The position numbers were made by a program, and so were the translations under genes. This document shows, piece by piece, positions 35,249 through 47,711 of a DNA stretch of 64,000 nucleotides. Within the stretch, counting starts at the first letter, position 1. Every line of letters begins with the position of its first letter. Source of the stretch: Ophiosphaerella korrae (lineage: Eukaryota; Ascomycota; Dothideomycetes; Pleosporales; Phaeosphaeriaceae); the NCBI GenBank assembly GCA_028456385.1, contig JALNQF010000007.1, forward strand, positions 62,001 to 126,000. The letters run 5' to 3'. Below the pieces are notes generated by a model. That model was not told the DNA's origin. It worked only from the letters and a program-made list of their open reading frames with translations, and did not search any database.

Positions 35249-37233
35249 TACAGTACTACGCTCAAGTCACCATGCTGTGAAACAAAGCCTCGCTAGATCA
35301 AGGCGTAGCAGTTATCAATTTCGACTCCCACAGAAGATTGGGCAATATCAGGAAACGATGAACAATAATATATAGAAAGTACGGCTCACTCAAGTAACAG
35401 AGACTGACTCCACCAAAATCATGCCCTTACAGTTGAAAAACAAGGATGTGATCTATCACAGGCCAAATGTTTCCAATGGTAGAATCTGCACCATGCATCA
35501 ATTGTGCAACCCGGAGCCGCCCACAAAGCGGCCTTACTCTCAGACAACCAAGTATAGTGAGGTTGTGCTGCAGTAGGCAACTACCCCTTCGGATAGAGGC
35601 ATACCCGTACTTTGACAGATATCGAAACGCAAAACCGCGCAGATGCACAAGCTCAATCGGCGGCACGATGAAGCATCTCGACCAATCGCTAAATTGCGAG
35701 TGAGAAGCACTCTGCATGGAGATTATCAAAACGGTCGCAAGGTTGAGTAATTGATATCGGCTTGCTCGGGCCTTCCCGTCCTGTTGCAGGATTGCCAGGA
35801 ACTAACCAGGCATAAATGCACCCCAACCCTGCAAAAATCTGACTCCGGGACTCTGAGTTTCGTATAGGACCATAATCAGGCCTCGAGGCCGATGTCTGCC
35901 GTTGACGCCCAGGGTACCGTCAGTTGCATGTCGGTAGAACTACGGGGTATGCGCGTTGCAAGAAGGTAGGTAGGCTGGGTGGCTCCAGGGCTATTGCAGG
36001 TTTGATTGCATATGTTCGAATGCCGAATTGCGGCGTGTATTGCGCAAGCAAGCATGTTGTAATCCGAATCACAAAGGCTGTTGCGAGACAAGAAGCAAAT
36101 TTAAGGCTGGGGACCATATAGCACGGCGAGTATTGCTTTTTGTGACAATGTACTATTCCTTCTTGATAACACGGATCGCTACACCCGCTAGGGTTCACTT
36201 TCCGCAGCAATCAGAGTCGGTCCGTTTCCTACGCAGCCCCCAGCCCTTGCGGTTACTTTTGTTGGGTTGCTTTTCCTCCAACGGGCCTATCACAAACTCG
36301 TTTTCTGCCACTCCGTTTGCGATTGAGCGGAGGTGGAATCTTTTGCTGAAGTTTTGTCCCGAGGCTGTTGTCGCCCACCAGTGCGTGGCGACTTTGTTGA
36401 CACACCGATGATGCATGCCCTCGACAAGGTCTTAGATGCGGATGGTTAAGGCCTAATCATGTACCTCTCAGATGTGGCGTAAATGCAGAAGAAGCACTAA
36501 GCCATTACATAGAGTTTTTGCTGTTATCCACGGCTGACGGAGAGGATCTGCTCATCCAACTTCCACGACTCTGATGTGTTGTCATTTTGTACTTGCCGTC
36601 TTGTGGCGTCTAGCCAGCAAAGCTTCAAAGAAAAACTGGAGACTAAAATGGCATACAAGGTTGATATGACTCGCGGACACATGATCTCCGTAGGGATGGT
36701 TTCCCAGAAGGACATGTTAAGGGTGGTTGAGACACAACACCAAACACCAAAATGGTGGACATGTTAGCAGTCATCATCACGTATCTTCATTGTCGATATT
36801 CCCGAGTGGAGCGAGTAATGGTGATAGATATCAGCCCATTTAAGATGCTTTCCTCGGTATCAAACCTGTGGGTCCGTAGCATGCCATTGGCTACTAAAAA
36901 ACCTTTGTAAGGATCCTAGCAAACCTTCGAGGCTACGGGTGGTGGGATCCCTGAACATCTTCACCAGATCAGGGATGATGTTGTACTGGTTACCCCCTCC
37001 GTCTGAAACACAACGGGAGCTAGCAAGTCCTATTGAAAACGGGAAGTGAATCAAAGGAATCCACAATTGGCGGGAACTAGTCTAACGTCTGCGCTTGACG
37101 CGCAGCTTGTATCTGCAGAAATTGTGGGTATCACCGCTTGTCGAGCCAAAAAAAAATAATATGTATAGATGAACTGCGTTGACCGGTCGGCAATCTTTAC
37201 ACCACTGCAAGAATTAACTGACTATAGTTACAG
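35249..37233. other. gene-poor intergenic region
   Basis: No gene is supported over ~2 kb. Short overlapping open frames (for example 35427-35729 minus and 36028-36411 plus) have no domain and no consistent splice pattern. Some may be decayed coding sequence next to the transposon relic. Confidence 0.45.
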
Positions 37234-39489
37234 CTATCGCCTTCCCCTCATTTTTTTCTTCAATACTTTTTCGCGGTTTGGATCTGTCGGCAATGATTGC
37301 ACAATAGTCCTTTGAAGCTCCAGTCGCGTATGGGAGCCTTTACTCCCAAGCCTATCATGATACGCCCATCCATCGTTTTCTGTGCTGTTCTCCTGAAGCC
37401 TATTGTTGGGTCTGTTAACTAGCGCTTGACTTGCAGTAAAAAACCAAGGAAGTCTGCCATGTGGCTTGACTGGATCATGCATTAGCGTTGTGCTGCGGAA
37501 GGGATGCAAGTATACTTACTGGTCCAATACTCGCGATAGTCTTCATCCTCTGGGACAATACGACCACACGAAATTAGTTTAGTGATATAAATCAGGCCAT
37601 TTATTGCGGTATAAACCATAACGCCGGCGATGAGACCATACGCTGCGCTGTAGCTAAACGGAATGAACATGATAGTGACGAAGGCAGGAATGGCATCACC
37701 AATATAGCTCCAATTGATGCCGATGATCTGGCGCATCATGAGGCAGCCAACCTACGTTATACTTAGCACATTCCAAATAAATGTACAAAAGCACTTACAA
37801 GAATTAGCGTGCATCCAGTGGCCCATGGTGGAATGGAAGCGAAGATGGGGGCGAAAAACATCGAAATTAGAAAGCAGATACCACAGGTCATGGCGGTTAG
37901 GCCAGTCTTCCCGCCTTCTGCGATCCCTGCGCCCGACTCAATGACTGGGTTGAGGAAAGTCAGTACATGCTTCACGCATAAGCCGTATAGAAATGGTTAC
38001 TTACATGCCGTGCTTGGGGAGGTTCCTAGTAATGCGCCAACAGAAATACAGAACGCGTCAGTGCAATAGGCAAGTGTTGAGCGAGGAAAGTCGCCGGTTT
38101 CTGGGTCTACAACGCCAGAGAAACGAGCCATACTGTACAGAGTAGCTGTACAATCGATGATGTCGACGTAAAGGAAGGTGAAAAGTGCCATAGCAAAGTG
38201 TGATGGACTCTTAGCGATGTTCCAGTCAAGAACATTGAGTGTGTGCTCAATGGGATGAAATTCCGCGACCTTTTTAAAAAACGCGAACCGATTGTTGCCA
38301 ATGTCAGTGTCGGGAAAGTATGTAACAGTGGTTCCTCGTCTGAGTGAATGTTAGTTAGCTTGTTATCCTTGGAAAGATATTGATCACGTACGGCCATGAA
38401 ATGATCGAGACCAAGAGTATGCCTACTATCATAGCACTTTTGACCTTATAAGCCATCAAGTAGGCTGTAACTATGCCCCCAGCCATGATACCGAGCCACA
38501 TCTAGGAGCTGTTTAGCCATTGAGATATGCCGGATAGTATAATAAACGTACAGTGTGTGAAGTCATCTTATGGCTTATACATAGGCCATTTTCGATGAAC
38601 TCCTCAGGGCATCCAGCAATCTCGAGCGGCGTTGAGAATGATCCACTAATTGCACCAATACCAGCTGATTGGCTTATCCCAATCAATGCGAGGAAAAACC
38701 CGATACCACATGCGGCCGCCATTTTCAGAGAGACTGGAATAATCCTGACGAGCCCTGCAAAGGCGAGTAAGTGTATTAGCGTGGGTCCCATACATGGTTT
38801 ATAATTGGAATACTCACATTGTCGCATGCCCATCAATGACAAGAATATAAAAATAAATCCCTCAATAAAGACAACCGTAAGTGCAAGATTATAGGAGATA
38901 ATACCATTACCATGATATCCAACAACCTGATACGCAAAGTAGGCGTTAAGTCCCATACCAGGCGCAAGAGCAACTGGCATGTTAGTGAGCATACCGAAGA
39001 GAAAGGAAGAGAAGCCAGCAACAGCTGCCGTTGCGGTAATGAATGAGCGATTGAGGCCTTTTCGAGGTTAGATAGGAGTTAACAATCATACATGCATGAA
39101 TGACTGACCTTGCTTGCAGAGCGCAAATTCGGCATTCCTCAAGCAAAATGGATCTGCGGCATTTGTACTATTACATACACAATTTCCGCCTGTATCAGCC
39201 AAAATTGAAGCCTTGAAGACTTAGCAGAGCACTCGAGTATATTGTGGAAGCTTACATTGACGGCAATGATATAAGACATAGTGAAGAAAGTAGTCAATCC
39301 AGCGCGGATCTCGGTAGTTAACTTGGAACTGCTGATCTCGTTGTCCTATGTTGAATATCAGCGTATGTCTTTCAGCATTGCAATGAGGGTATTCACATGT
39401 CCGGAGCCCTCGAGACGAAAGACTCGCCCAAACTTTGACGATCCTACGTAGTCGTTGAAGTCCTCGATGTAGTTGTGAAAGCACACCAT
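37234..39489 (-). CDS. AzgA-type purine permease (adenine/guanine/hypoxanthine)
   Basis: Ten exons join in phase to about 595 aa, matching fungal AzgA permeases of the NCS2-related family, which take up purines with protons. The start is MVCFHNYIEDFNDYVGSSKF; a further in-frame ATG 63 bp upstream is possible. Landmarks in order: TEIRAGLTTFFTMSYIIAVN, CVCNSTNAADPFC, NMPVALAPGMGLNAYFAY, GIGFFLALIGISQSAGIG, then GTSPSTAFIESGAGIAEGGK across an intron, and GINWSYIGDAIPAFVTIM. About 12 or more membrane spans are visible. A hydrophilic C-tail ends at KKKMRGRR. Each intron has GT-AG ends and restores frame. The gene is intact despite the decayed neighbourhood upstream. Confidence 0.9.
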
Positions 39490-40933
39490 GGTGATAATAG
39501 AGGTGGTTGAGGCTGTTCTAGAGTATTTAGACCCATGGAATGTTGAAAACAATGTTGGTGGCGGAGTACTAGCTTTCTCTAGCTGTTAGTTTGCAGGCCC
39601 TCGAGTGTTATGAAAAAAAAAAACACCCATTTGCACGTCAAAACCAGTCGATCACTTTGCCACAGTCTCAAGACTAACGGCGTGAGATATCAAGCCATAG
39701 GTAAATTAGAAGAAGCAAGAACAACATATGGAGAAATAACAAGCACAGCAAACCCAAGTTTAGACTTTCGACTACGAGCTAGAGGTTCACCACCGATGAT
39801 CACATTGCAGGTACGCCAGCCAGGGAGGGAATAGAGGGATGAAAACACGGCTTGATGAGCTGTCGATCAGAAACGACAGTGCGCGTGCTAGAGACGGCAG
39901 AGCACGCCGTGCCACAAACCATTTCCACAGCGTGCCATAGTCGAAAGGTGGTGTCGTGCAGCCAAAGGCATGTCCTACTTTTGTCGGTTGGGACGGGAGG
40001 TCTAGGCCGTACGACTGTGGCTCACGGAAGCGAGTCAGGGGTCTCAATATCCTAGCCTTTATCACCAGGAACAGCCTCGCTCCATTTCATGACTGGTGGA
40101 CTGAGCTACCGCTTGTGCGCTTTGCGAAACAACCCGGTAGGTAGATCTTAACTTTCTTTGACTTGAACCTTGTATACCGTCTCCAACTTGTCAGCCTCCG
40201 CTTGCTAGGATGATCGGTGATTGACAACTGAGAGTGCTCGACCGCGGACGCTCCTATTCGGCTCACTTGCATCTTCCGAGTGGATCACTAACCCTTTTTT
40301 GGATTAGTAAATACTTGTAGAACCTGACCGCTAAATGCCCTGAGTGTTGGCAATCGTTGTGCAGATGAGCAGCATGGTGACATGAAAGCGCGTCGAGGGT
40401 ATACTTATATCCCTGCCTGATAAAAACAGCCATTTGTACCTATTGCGTGACTTGATTATGCACGATTGATCAAACCTTTGTTAGCTTGGGATCTGCACGA
40501 ATGAAATCCACGTGTAGACTGTCAGTCCCTGGCGCCGTGGGTGGTGCTTCGATGTTTCACCGCCCGTTGAAAGGGCCGAGCACACCTCCTTCGAGGCATG
40601 ACTGAAATGTGGCGTAGAACTGCCGTGAAATTGGGTTTTGAAATCCCCGTTGCTTTGTTGGTAAATGTTAATAAGCCACGACCGGGGTATTCTGACAGCG
40701 TTGCCTGCTCGGATGCTAGTCAACTGGGAACAAGAGCCGCCGTGCAGTTCGCCCTAGCCACTGCGTCACCATTGCCCCAGATCCCTGATGGTTGTCTGGC
40801 GAGCGCTCCTATGCCATGTAGTATCATAGTGGCAGCCCATGGTACTTCTCTAGCCCCCCGCTCGTTCCATATGAAAGAACCATCCCATAACGTTTGTCCT
40901 TGCTCCGCTTGACTTGTTGAACAACAGACAACG
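39490..40933. other. intergenic, divergent promoter region
   Basis: This is ~1.4 kb between the AzgA start and the methyltransferase-like gene. No gene is supported; open frames overlap on both strands. It probably holds both promoters. Confidence 0.5.
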
Positions 40934-42931
40934 ATGTTCTCTGCCGACCTGTCTTGGTCAGGGCCAGATACGGAGACGGTGGGTGAGCGCCGAGAGCGCA
41001 AAGCTCGGGAGCATTTGCTTGGGGTGGGCTCTTTCAAGGAAACATGCTCGGTCAAAACATCGACGAGTGCTCGAAGCTCTCTGAGTGGTGAACGAGAGCT
41101 GTGGTGGACATTAGGCCTCAGGAAAGCCAGAAGTATCAAGCCAAACATCCTACGACCTGCTTCACATCGCAGTACCGATTCGCAGAGGACACCCTTTTCT
41201 GGACGAAGGAATTCGGAAACCCAGCTTTCGCACAACTTCAAGGATCCTACATTGCAACCAAACTGGACGTACACAACCACCCTTTCGCCTAAATTACCAT
41301 CGGGAGCACCTATCGACTTGCCACTTCAAGAAGTGCCTGAACTGGACACCGACACATCATCGCGGCGTACTAATTCCACAGAGGCTCGCTTCTCGGGTGA
41401 GTAGCTTTGGGATATCACACCTTCAGACCATGCTGAGATAGATAGTAGCAGATGAACGACGATGGGAAGTGCGAACGCCAGTCAGAGTTGATATCATCCA
41501 CGAAACGGACCAGCAACTGTTGAAATGCCCGAGTCCGGCGTTCTCTGAAAGAACCAAAGCTACTTCCTTGGCTACTGATCGCAGAGATATCGCAACAACC
41601 CCGAAATTCCCAGGGACTTGCAAGCAGCAGAGGCATGTCTCACATTCCACGCCTAGTTACTCAAGATTGTCATGCCCAGTGAAATCCAAGAGGGCGCTCA
41701 GTTTCCAGGCTCTTAAACTGCATGACGCTACCGAAGAAGCCACAGCCGCAAAAAAGGTGGAGCGTTCTTCACGCAAAAATCCCCAACTAGATGCAAGGAC
41801 CATGGAATGGCCGCCATTATCGCAGTGGGAATGCCTTTCTCCCTGGGGAGTACCTGAAGAGATGCACATAGCAGCGCAAACACCAGTCGAACACGTCACT
41901 GTCCCTCGTAGCAACAATCTTGACCTCACGCGCTTCCAGCGCTTCATTCGCCGAATAGAGCGCGCTGGCCCGAAGATTGTTCTAGAGAGACTGAAGGAGG
42001 ACTGGGAGGAAGCGGAAGGCGAAGATGTGGACGAGGAGGTAAGTTTCATGAGTAGATTACGGTGATACAGTGGCTGAATCCGCCATAGCTGGCGCTCGAG
42101 AAGCAACTTTGGCTTCTCACGGGCTTCCAAATGCAGAACTTTGATCAGTTTCGGGTTACCCCAAAACCGAACTGTGATACCGGAAGGGTCTTGGAATTAT
42201 ACGGCAACCTTTGTAAGTCAATGTTGTGTTCCTAGCTACTATGTCCTATGTAGCCTAACAATTTCTCAGCGGAGGTATTACAAACGTCAGCGATGTATCC
42301 GGGTCAGACCGTACACTTCCTTACGACCAAATCGAAGAAACCGATAATAGTCTCAGACAACGTATCCTACCTGACCGTTCGTGAATGCGGCGCGGTACCT
42401 CTGCCATATCCTGAAGACTATTTCTCTCACATTAGGGCATCTACGCTGCCGTCATTAGTTCCATCTTCCAAGCTGCCAGAGTTGTTTGACGAGTGCTACA
42501 AGCTGCTCGCGCCAGGTGGGGTCTTGGAAATCAGAATCATGGATGCAACACCTGTGCGCAATACGGCTGGTCCACTTTTGCGCACCTGGATGGAGGACAG
42601 GCTGTCAGTCAATCTAGAAAAAAAATTCCGATGTTCCAGGCCATGCTCGCTCGTGCCGAGCTGGCTGACAGAAGCTGGATTCGATCTAACGATGCCGAAC
42701 TGCAACTCGAATGTGACATTGCCTTGCGCATTCGACAGCTCTTCAGAAGATACAGACAAGGAGCTATGTGCCATCATCGCACGAGCCCTCTGGAGAGATG
42801 CTTGGGGCACTTTTGTTGACGAAGTTCCAGGTCAGCAGAAATGGTGGTGGGATGAAGCAGATATCAAGCAAGAATGCCTCGAGCAGCAGACAATGCTTGA
42901 GTGCCGCTCAATATTTGCTTGCAAGCAATGA
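40934..42931 (+). CDS. methyltransferase-like fungal protein
   Basis: Four exons (40934-41396, 41452-42038, 42089-42212, 42270-42931) join in phase to 611 aa. The first ~300 residues are Ser/Thr/Arg-rich and disordered. The stretch PPLSQWECLSPWGVPEEM starts the ordered part. From about residue 400, the C-terminal part contains PLPYPEDYFSHI and the block ELFDECYKLLAPGGVLEIRIMDATP. That block fits the segment after motif I-III of class I SAM-dependent methyltransferases (the ..L.PGG.l.. strand). I do not see a clean glycine-rich SAM-binding motif I, so the protein may be catalytically inactive or a divergent member. Substrate is unknown. Confidence 0.65.
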
Positions 42932-43383
42932 AGAAGGATTTTGGAAGGGTTGGCTATGTCAGCAATTGCCTTTGTCAGGAGTAACGGTTTTGTGCGCCTT
43001 TGGTTAGGTGTGGGTGTAGTATTATAGTTCTGAGATACCCGATGTGCGCAGCACATACCTGCCGCTATGACGTGGCCGGTAGAAGAGAATTGACTTGATA
43101 ATAATGATGCAGGGTGTTCTCGACATGGACTGGGGCTGATGCTCACGTGTTTTCGTGTGGAACATGAGTCTGCCGGTTTCTAGACCTCAGCCCTCGTCCG
43201 TGCGACGTCCCCCGTTTCAGCTGCTAGATCACAGCGCCTTTGTAACAAAAGCGCAGCCACTCTGCAAGATCATGTTGCTTGCCTCAGCCCTCGCTTCTTG
43301 AGCCCTGACCCCGACCCCTCCGTACCACTTTCCTGTGGATACATCATTGCATATATATATATATCAGATTGGAAACCATCGCC
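42932..43383. other. short intergenic region with (TA)n tract
   Basis: A (TA)7-type tract lies at 43350-43364, about 20 bp before the start codon of the next gene. No gene is seen. Confidence 0.6.
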
Positions 43384-44189
43384 ATGTCGTTCCTGAATAA
43401 GATTGGCACCAAAATCGCCTTGCAGAAGGCTGGGCTGGGAAACCTCTCTCTGCCCAAGGACAACCCATTTGCCGGCGGAAACACAAGCACAAAGAGCGGA
43501 CAAGAGGGAGGCGGTGATGGAGGCTTTGCGAATCCCTTCGCCAACATGCAGTGGCCACCAAAGGCATTCGCGTCATGGCAAGCCCCACCGCAACCCCAAA
43601 CCGCCATCCGAGAGCCACCGATTATTGGGGAACGGGCGCAATCGAACCCCAAGCTAAAGTTTCCTGCTGTGGACGGCCGGCCTGTGGTGGTCTTGTTCCT
43701 GCGATACTGCGGGTGCCCATGTGAGTGCAATACGCGTGCACATCTGCATCCTGCAACGAGACTAACACGAGCCTAGTCACCGAGAAACTCTTCATCCAAA
43801 TGCGAAGTCTAGCAAACCGCCACACCTCAATACACTTCATTGCCGTTTCACACTGCACACAACAGGCGACCGACGAATGGGTGCGAAAAATCGGTGGAAC
43901 ATGGAATGTAGACATGATCGTTGACCAAGAGCGCGACCTCTATGCGCTCTGGGGGCTTGGTGTCTCAAACTGGGGGCATCTGCTGAATCCACGCAATGGA
44001 TATAACCAGGTGATGCTTGGCAAGAACGAAGGTGTTTGGGGACAGCAGGTTGGAGAGGGAGGCTGCAGATGGCAGACTGGAGGTGCATATGCGATCGATG
44101 AGCGAGGCGTCGTGAAGTGGGGTGGTCCAATGAAGAGTGTGGATGAAGCGATCGATTTTGAGGCTGCTGGCAAAGCATTGGGGCGTTAG
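43384..44189 (+). CDS. AhpC/TSA-family thioredoxin-fold protein
   Basis: Two exons (43384-43720 and 43777-44189) join to 249 aa. A Gly/Pro-rich N-terminal part precedes the fold. The core reads RPVVVLFLRYCGCPFTEKLFIQMRSL, which fits the peroxiredoxin-like AhpC/TSA family (AAED1-like) with Cys in the redox site. IHFIAVSHCTQQATDEWV and MIVDQERDLYALWGLG follow, as in these proteins. The C-terminal part ends near GGAYAIDERGVVKW. Function is likely redox-related but not shown. The splice restores CPFTEK, which supports the intron. Confidence 0.75.
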
Positions 44190-44341
44190 AACTGGTAGGA
44201 GATTTGAAATATTTGCTCCTATGGCAAATTATGATTAATGTGAGTGGACAAAATGATCGTCAGAAAAGAGCCTTGGACTAGTTGCCCTGGTACGACAGCT
44301 TCATGAAACAACGAAGCATCAACTCCAAATCTTCTTCTGAT

Positions 44342-45369
44342 TCATTGTGCCTTCTTCGCCTGTTGTTGGCTTGTTGGCACAAATCTCTTTCTAACAGCTT
44401 TGGCCATCCGGCTGAACCAGTAAAAGTTCAGTAAACTCAAGGCCGTATTCCCAACCAGATACACACTAACGAGCCACATGGGCAGCTCGCCAATCTCACA
44501 ACTGGAACCCCCGAATTCCATAATGCTCGCATTACCCTCACACTTTCCATCTCTCAGTAGCGGCCCCATGGGATTGTGCGAGGTTGTCGTCAATGCCTTG
44601 TATATATCCGAGTAGATGAGAAACGAGGAGTAGGTTCCCCAAACAATACGGCATGCGAAGAAGGTGACGACTAAAGCAATTCCATTATACAGCTGTAGTT
44701 TCGAGCCGGTCATCCCTAGCTTGTCACAGAACCAATGGATGTTTAGAAACGGGGTGGATAATTCGTATAACACAAAAGAGAGGCCATAGTAGTTGCCGAA
44801 GGGTTTCTGAAGAATGTCAGCCCAGGCTACCTCGCTGGCAGTAGTAGGCTCACGAATCCAATGAAGGTTATGGCCAGGGCACCGATGGCATGTAACAAAG
44901 CACCAGGGCCTGATATAGCTATGTGCTGTGTGGAGACCTGGAGGTCCCACAGAAAATAGCCACCGGCGAAGCCTTGTACCATGCCACTTGCAGGAGTATA
45001 GCCCCACAACCTCCCCCTCCAATCCATCTCATGTCTCTGCTTATCCTTGAATGTTACATGGAGAGCGGCTGCACTGATGAAAAGACTCTGGACCATGGAC
45101 ACGCAGTGAAGATGCCAGTTGATTCGCGTGCGCGTGTCAAAGCCTCGATATATCTTGGGGCACACAAGCCGGGCCATGGCTGGCGAGAGGGCATGGAGGA
45201 CGAAGTGGTAGCCAAGATACCCAAGGAGGATCTCATGGAGGTGATAGGGCAGTGTCATCAGACCAAGCTTTTCGCAAGCAGGTTTGCTGAGCTGCACAAG
45301 CATGGAAGGGGAAGGGATAGGGTCCCGCATATTGGGTCTGGATAGGGCACGGTTGTCGACTGCAGACAT
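44342..45369 (-). CDS. TLC-domain membrane protein
   Basis: Two exons (45369-44854 and 44806-44342) flank a 47-bp intron and give 326 aa. Several hydrophobic spans and the block NWHLHCVSMVQSLF fit the TLC (TRAM-LAG1-CLN8) domain, whose members act in lipid handling or sensing in the ER. The next exon has GLSFVLYELSTPFLNIHWF, a region often conserved in TMEM56-like TLC proteins. A basic C-terminus (ending QQQAKKAQ) could serve as an ER-retention type tail (inference). It is not a clear ceramide synthase. The start is the ATG at MSAVDNRALS; an earlier in-frame ATG exists 69 bp upstream. Confidence 0.72.
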
Positions 45370-46021
45370 GATTAGTGTGCGTATTTGAAGCAGAAAGGAA
45401 GGAATGGACGACCAGCAGACTTTATACAGCGCCACCAAAGCGCAGGCCGGGATGTGTCCTCCCAGTGTCTGAAGCAGCGGTGCCCGCCGGCCATGCTTCA
45501 GGGTTGTGCTTCAGAAGACTAGTGAGGGCGCGGGGCGGGACATGCGGGGCGGCCAACGGCGCGCATGCTTGTCCCTGCCAAGCCGCTGCACAGTACATCC
45601 CAACACCATCTGGCATCTCCACGACAAAACGACAACCTCTCGCCCAGTGCCGTGTAGGCCTTATCCACACTCCGACATGGCGTCGCCCGAAGACAAGTCC
45701 GAAGACAAGCCCGACGAGGTAAGACCAACGGCCGACGTCTGGTGCAGCGGCCTCAAGCATCCTTCACCTGCACGCCCTCCGCTCGACGATGCAGCATCTT
45801 CCTTCACTTTGCCATTCACCTCGCCTTCCCCTCCACCGGCCGCGGATAAACCTCGTCGCTTAATTGCGTTTGTCGCCCACTAGCAGCCTGGAGCCCAAAG
45901 TTTTTGCCAGGCATGACAATGACGCGACCACACAACACCCTACGACAACACACTTGCAGAGCTGCTGTTGCGCCGCGCTGCCCATTTAACTCATACTATC
46001 TCGTAGAAATAACCACTAATC
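45370..46021. other. divergent promoter and possible upstream exon of the Cus2 gene
   Basis: An ATG at 45677 begins MASPEDKSEDKPDE and is followed by a GTAAGA donor. This acidic start resembles a first exon of Cus2/Tat-SF1-like genes, but I could not join it in phase to the next exon. The rest looks like promoter. Confidence 0.4.
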
Positions 46022-47190
46022 ATGCCTCGGTGCTATCAGGACAAGTACGACCACTTCTTGGACGATCTGGACGGCCCTGGCGTCTCTAGCATTCCTCCCC
46101 CCGAATTCGCCTACTTGGCCCGTGGCGATGCTAGGAACTATGCCGGGAAGCGCAAGAATAACCATGGTAGTCAGAACTCTGACGTAGGCGCCATCGCCCC
46201 ACGAGATGCCCCAACATGCTAATATGCTTGTCGCAGGGTAGTAAGAAGCCCAAGGTCCACGAGTCCAAGGCCGGAGAGTCCGAAGCCAGAGAGCCCGAAG
46301 CCGGAGAGCCCAAGGCCAAAGAGTCCAAGGCCAAGGCGCCCAAGGTCCAAGAGAACCGCGCAATCTTCGTCTCCCGCCTGCCCGCCGACACCAACGAGGC
46401 CGAGCTCGAGGAAGTTTTCTCCAAGTTCGGTATCATCGACCAAGGTACCGATGGCAAGAAGCGAATCAAGATGTACGCCGACGATGAGGGCAACTTCAAC
46501 GGCGAAGCCCTCATAGTCTACTTCAAGAAGGAAAGCATTCCCCTCGCCATTCGCTTGATTGATGACTCCTCCTTTCGCCTTGGAGACCAGAACAACGGAA
46601 CCATCAGCGTTAAAGAAGCCGACTTCTCATATAAGCACCAGAAAGATGGCGAAACCGTCGTTAAAACCATGACGCGCAAGGACAGGAAGGCTGCCGAGAA
46701 GAACCGTGCCGAGCTCAATCGGTAAGTCCTTGTCTCGGAGCCTCAGACTTTGTTCTAACTCTTCAACAGCAAGCTCGCCGAGTGGTCTGACAACGAAGAG
46801 GAAGTCAAAGCCGCCTATGCCCCAAAGAAGAACAAGTGGGCCAAGACTTGCATCTTGAAGCACGCTTTTCACCCCAAGGAGCTCGACGAAGACCCCGACG
46901 CCTTCGAAGAGATCGTAGAGGACATGCGTGAGGAGGCCCAGAAGCATGGCGACGTCCAATTCGTCAAGCTGTTCGACATGGAGAACGATGGCATTATGAC
47001 TGTCCGCTTCACCGAATTCGAGGCCGCTGAGAGCTTCCTCAAGAAATGCAACAACCGTCCCTACAACACGCGCACCCTCAAGGTCACGCTCGCTGACAAG
47101 CGCCCCAAGTTCAAGACTTCTGATAAGGCCTTGTCTCCTTTGTCTCCTTTTATGTCATCTGAAAGTGAGATGGATGAAAAGAAGGCCTAG
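46022..47190 (+). CDS. Cus2/Tat-SF1-like splicing factor with two RRMs
   Basis: Three exons (46022-46183, 46237-46721, 46770-47190) join in phase to 355 aa. The Cus2/Tat-SF1 proteins help U2 snRNP assembly. RRM1 starts at AIFVSRLPADTNEAELEEVFSKFG. The second RRM (CILKHAFHPKELDEDPDAFEE ... GIMTVRFTEFEAAESF) fits the U2AF-homology type RRM of this family. Between them is the charged TMTRKDRKAAEKNRAEL segment. A linker before RRM1 is a series of imperfect Glu/Lys/Pro/Ser repeats. The N-terminus is shorter than family norms, so an upstream exon (see 45677) may be missing from this model. Confidence 0.78.
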
Positions 47191-47711
47191 ATAATTGCCA
47201 AAGGCAAAGCCCTCAGCTTGGTGGAAGGCATGTTGGAGATGCAGTGGTTTTGAAGGACTTGATACCCTATGTACTAGGAAGACATAAACCTGACTGGTGG
47301 TTTTTACTCTCATGGAATAATATTCTGTATTCCCATTTGCTACACTCCACTGCTTCAATATCTTCCGTTGCCGTCTAACGACCTTGTGACAAAATTGAGA
47401 CCATTCACCCTGCCCACAACCCATCTACCAAGACTGAAGATGCCACCAAAACATAACACGATTATACCAATATAAACTTAAGACGTATTCCTCACTGCTC
47501 ACTATTACGCATACCCGAGTTATACGGCTAGTACTGACGTAATACATGGATTCACAACTCGACTGAGGTAACTCATCGCTGCCTCCTCACACTCACCATG
47601 CACGCTAAATAACACTACTGTAAAAAAAAAAAAAAGAAAAAAAAAAGAAAGAAAGATGCGACACAAATACAAAATCCACACCGCCCAGGGTATCAAACCA
47701 CCATGATCACA
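47191..47711. other. 3' intergenic region with purine-rich A/AAG runs
   Basis: This lies between two converging genes. A run of A and AAG units lies at about 47621-47656. No gene is seen. Confidence 0.55.
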
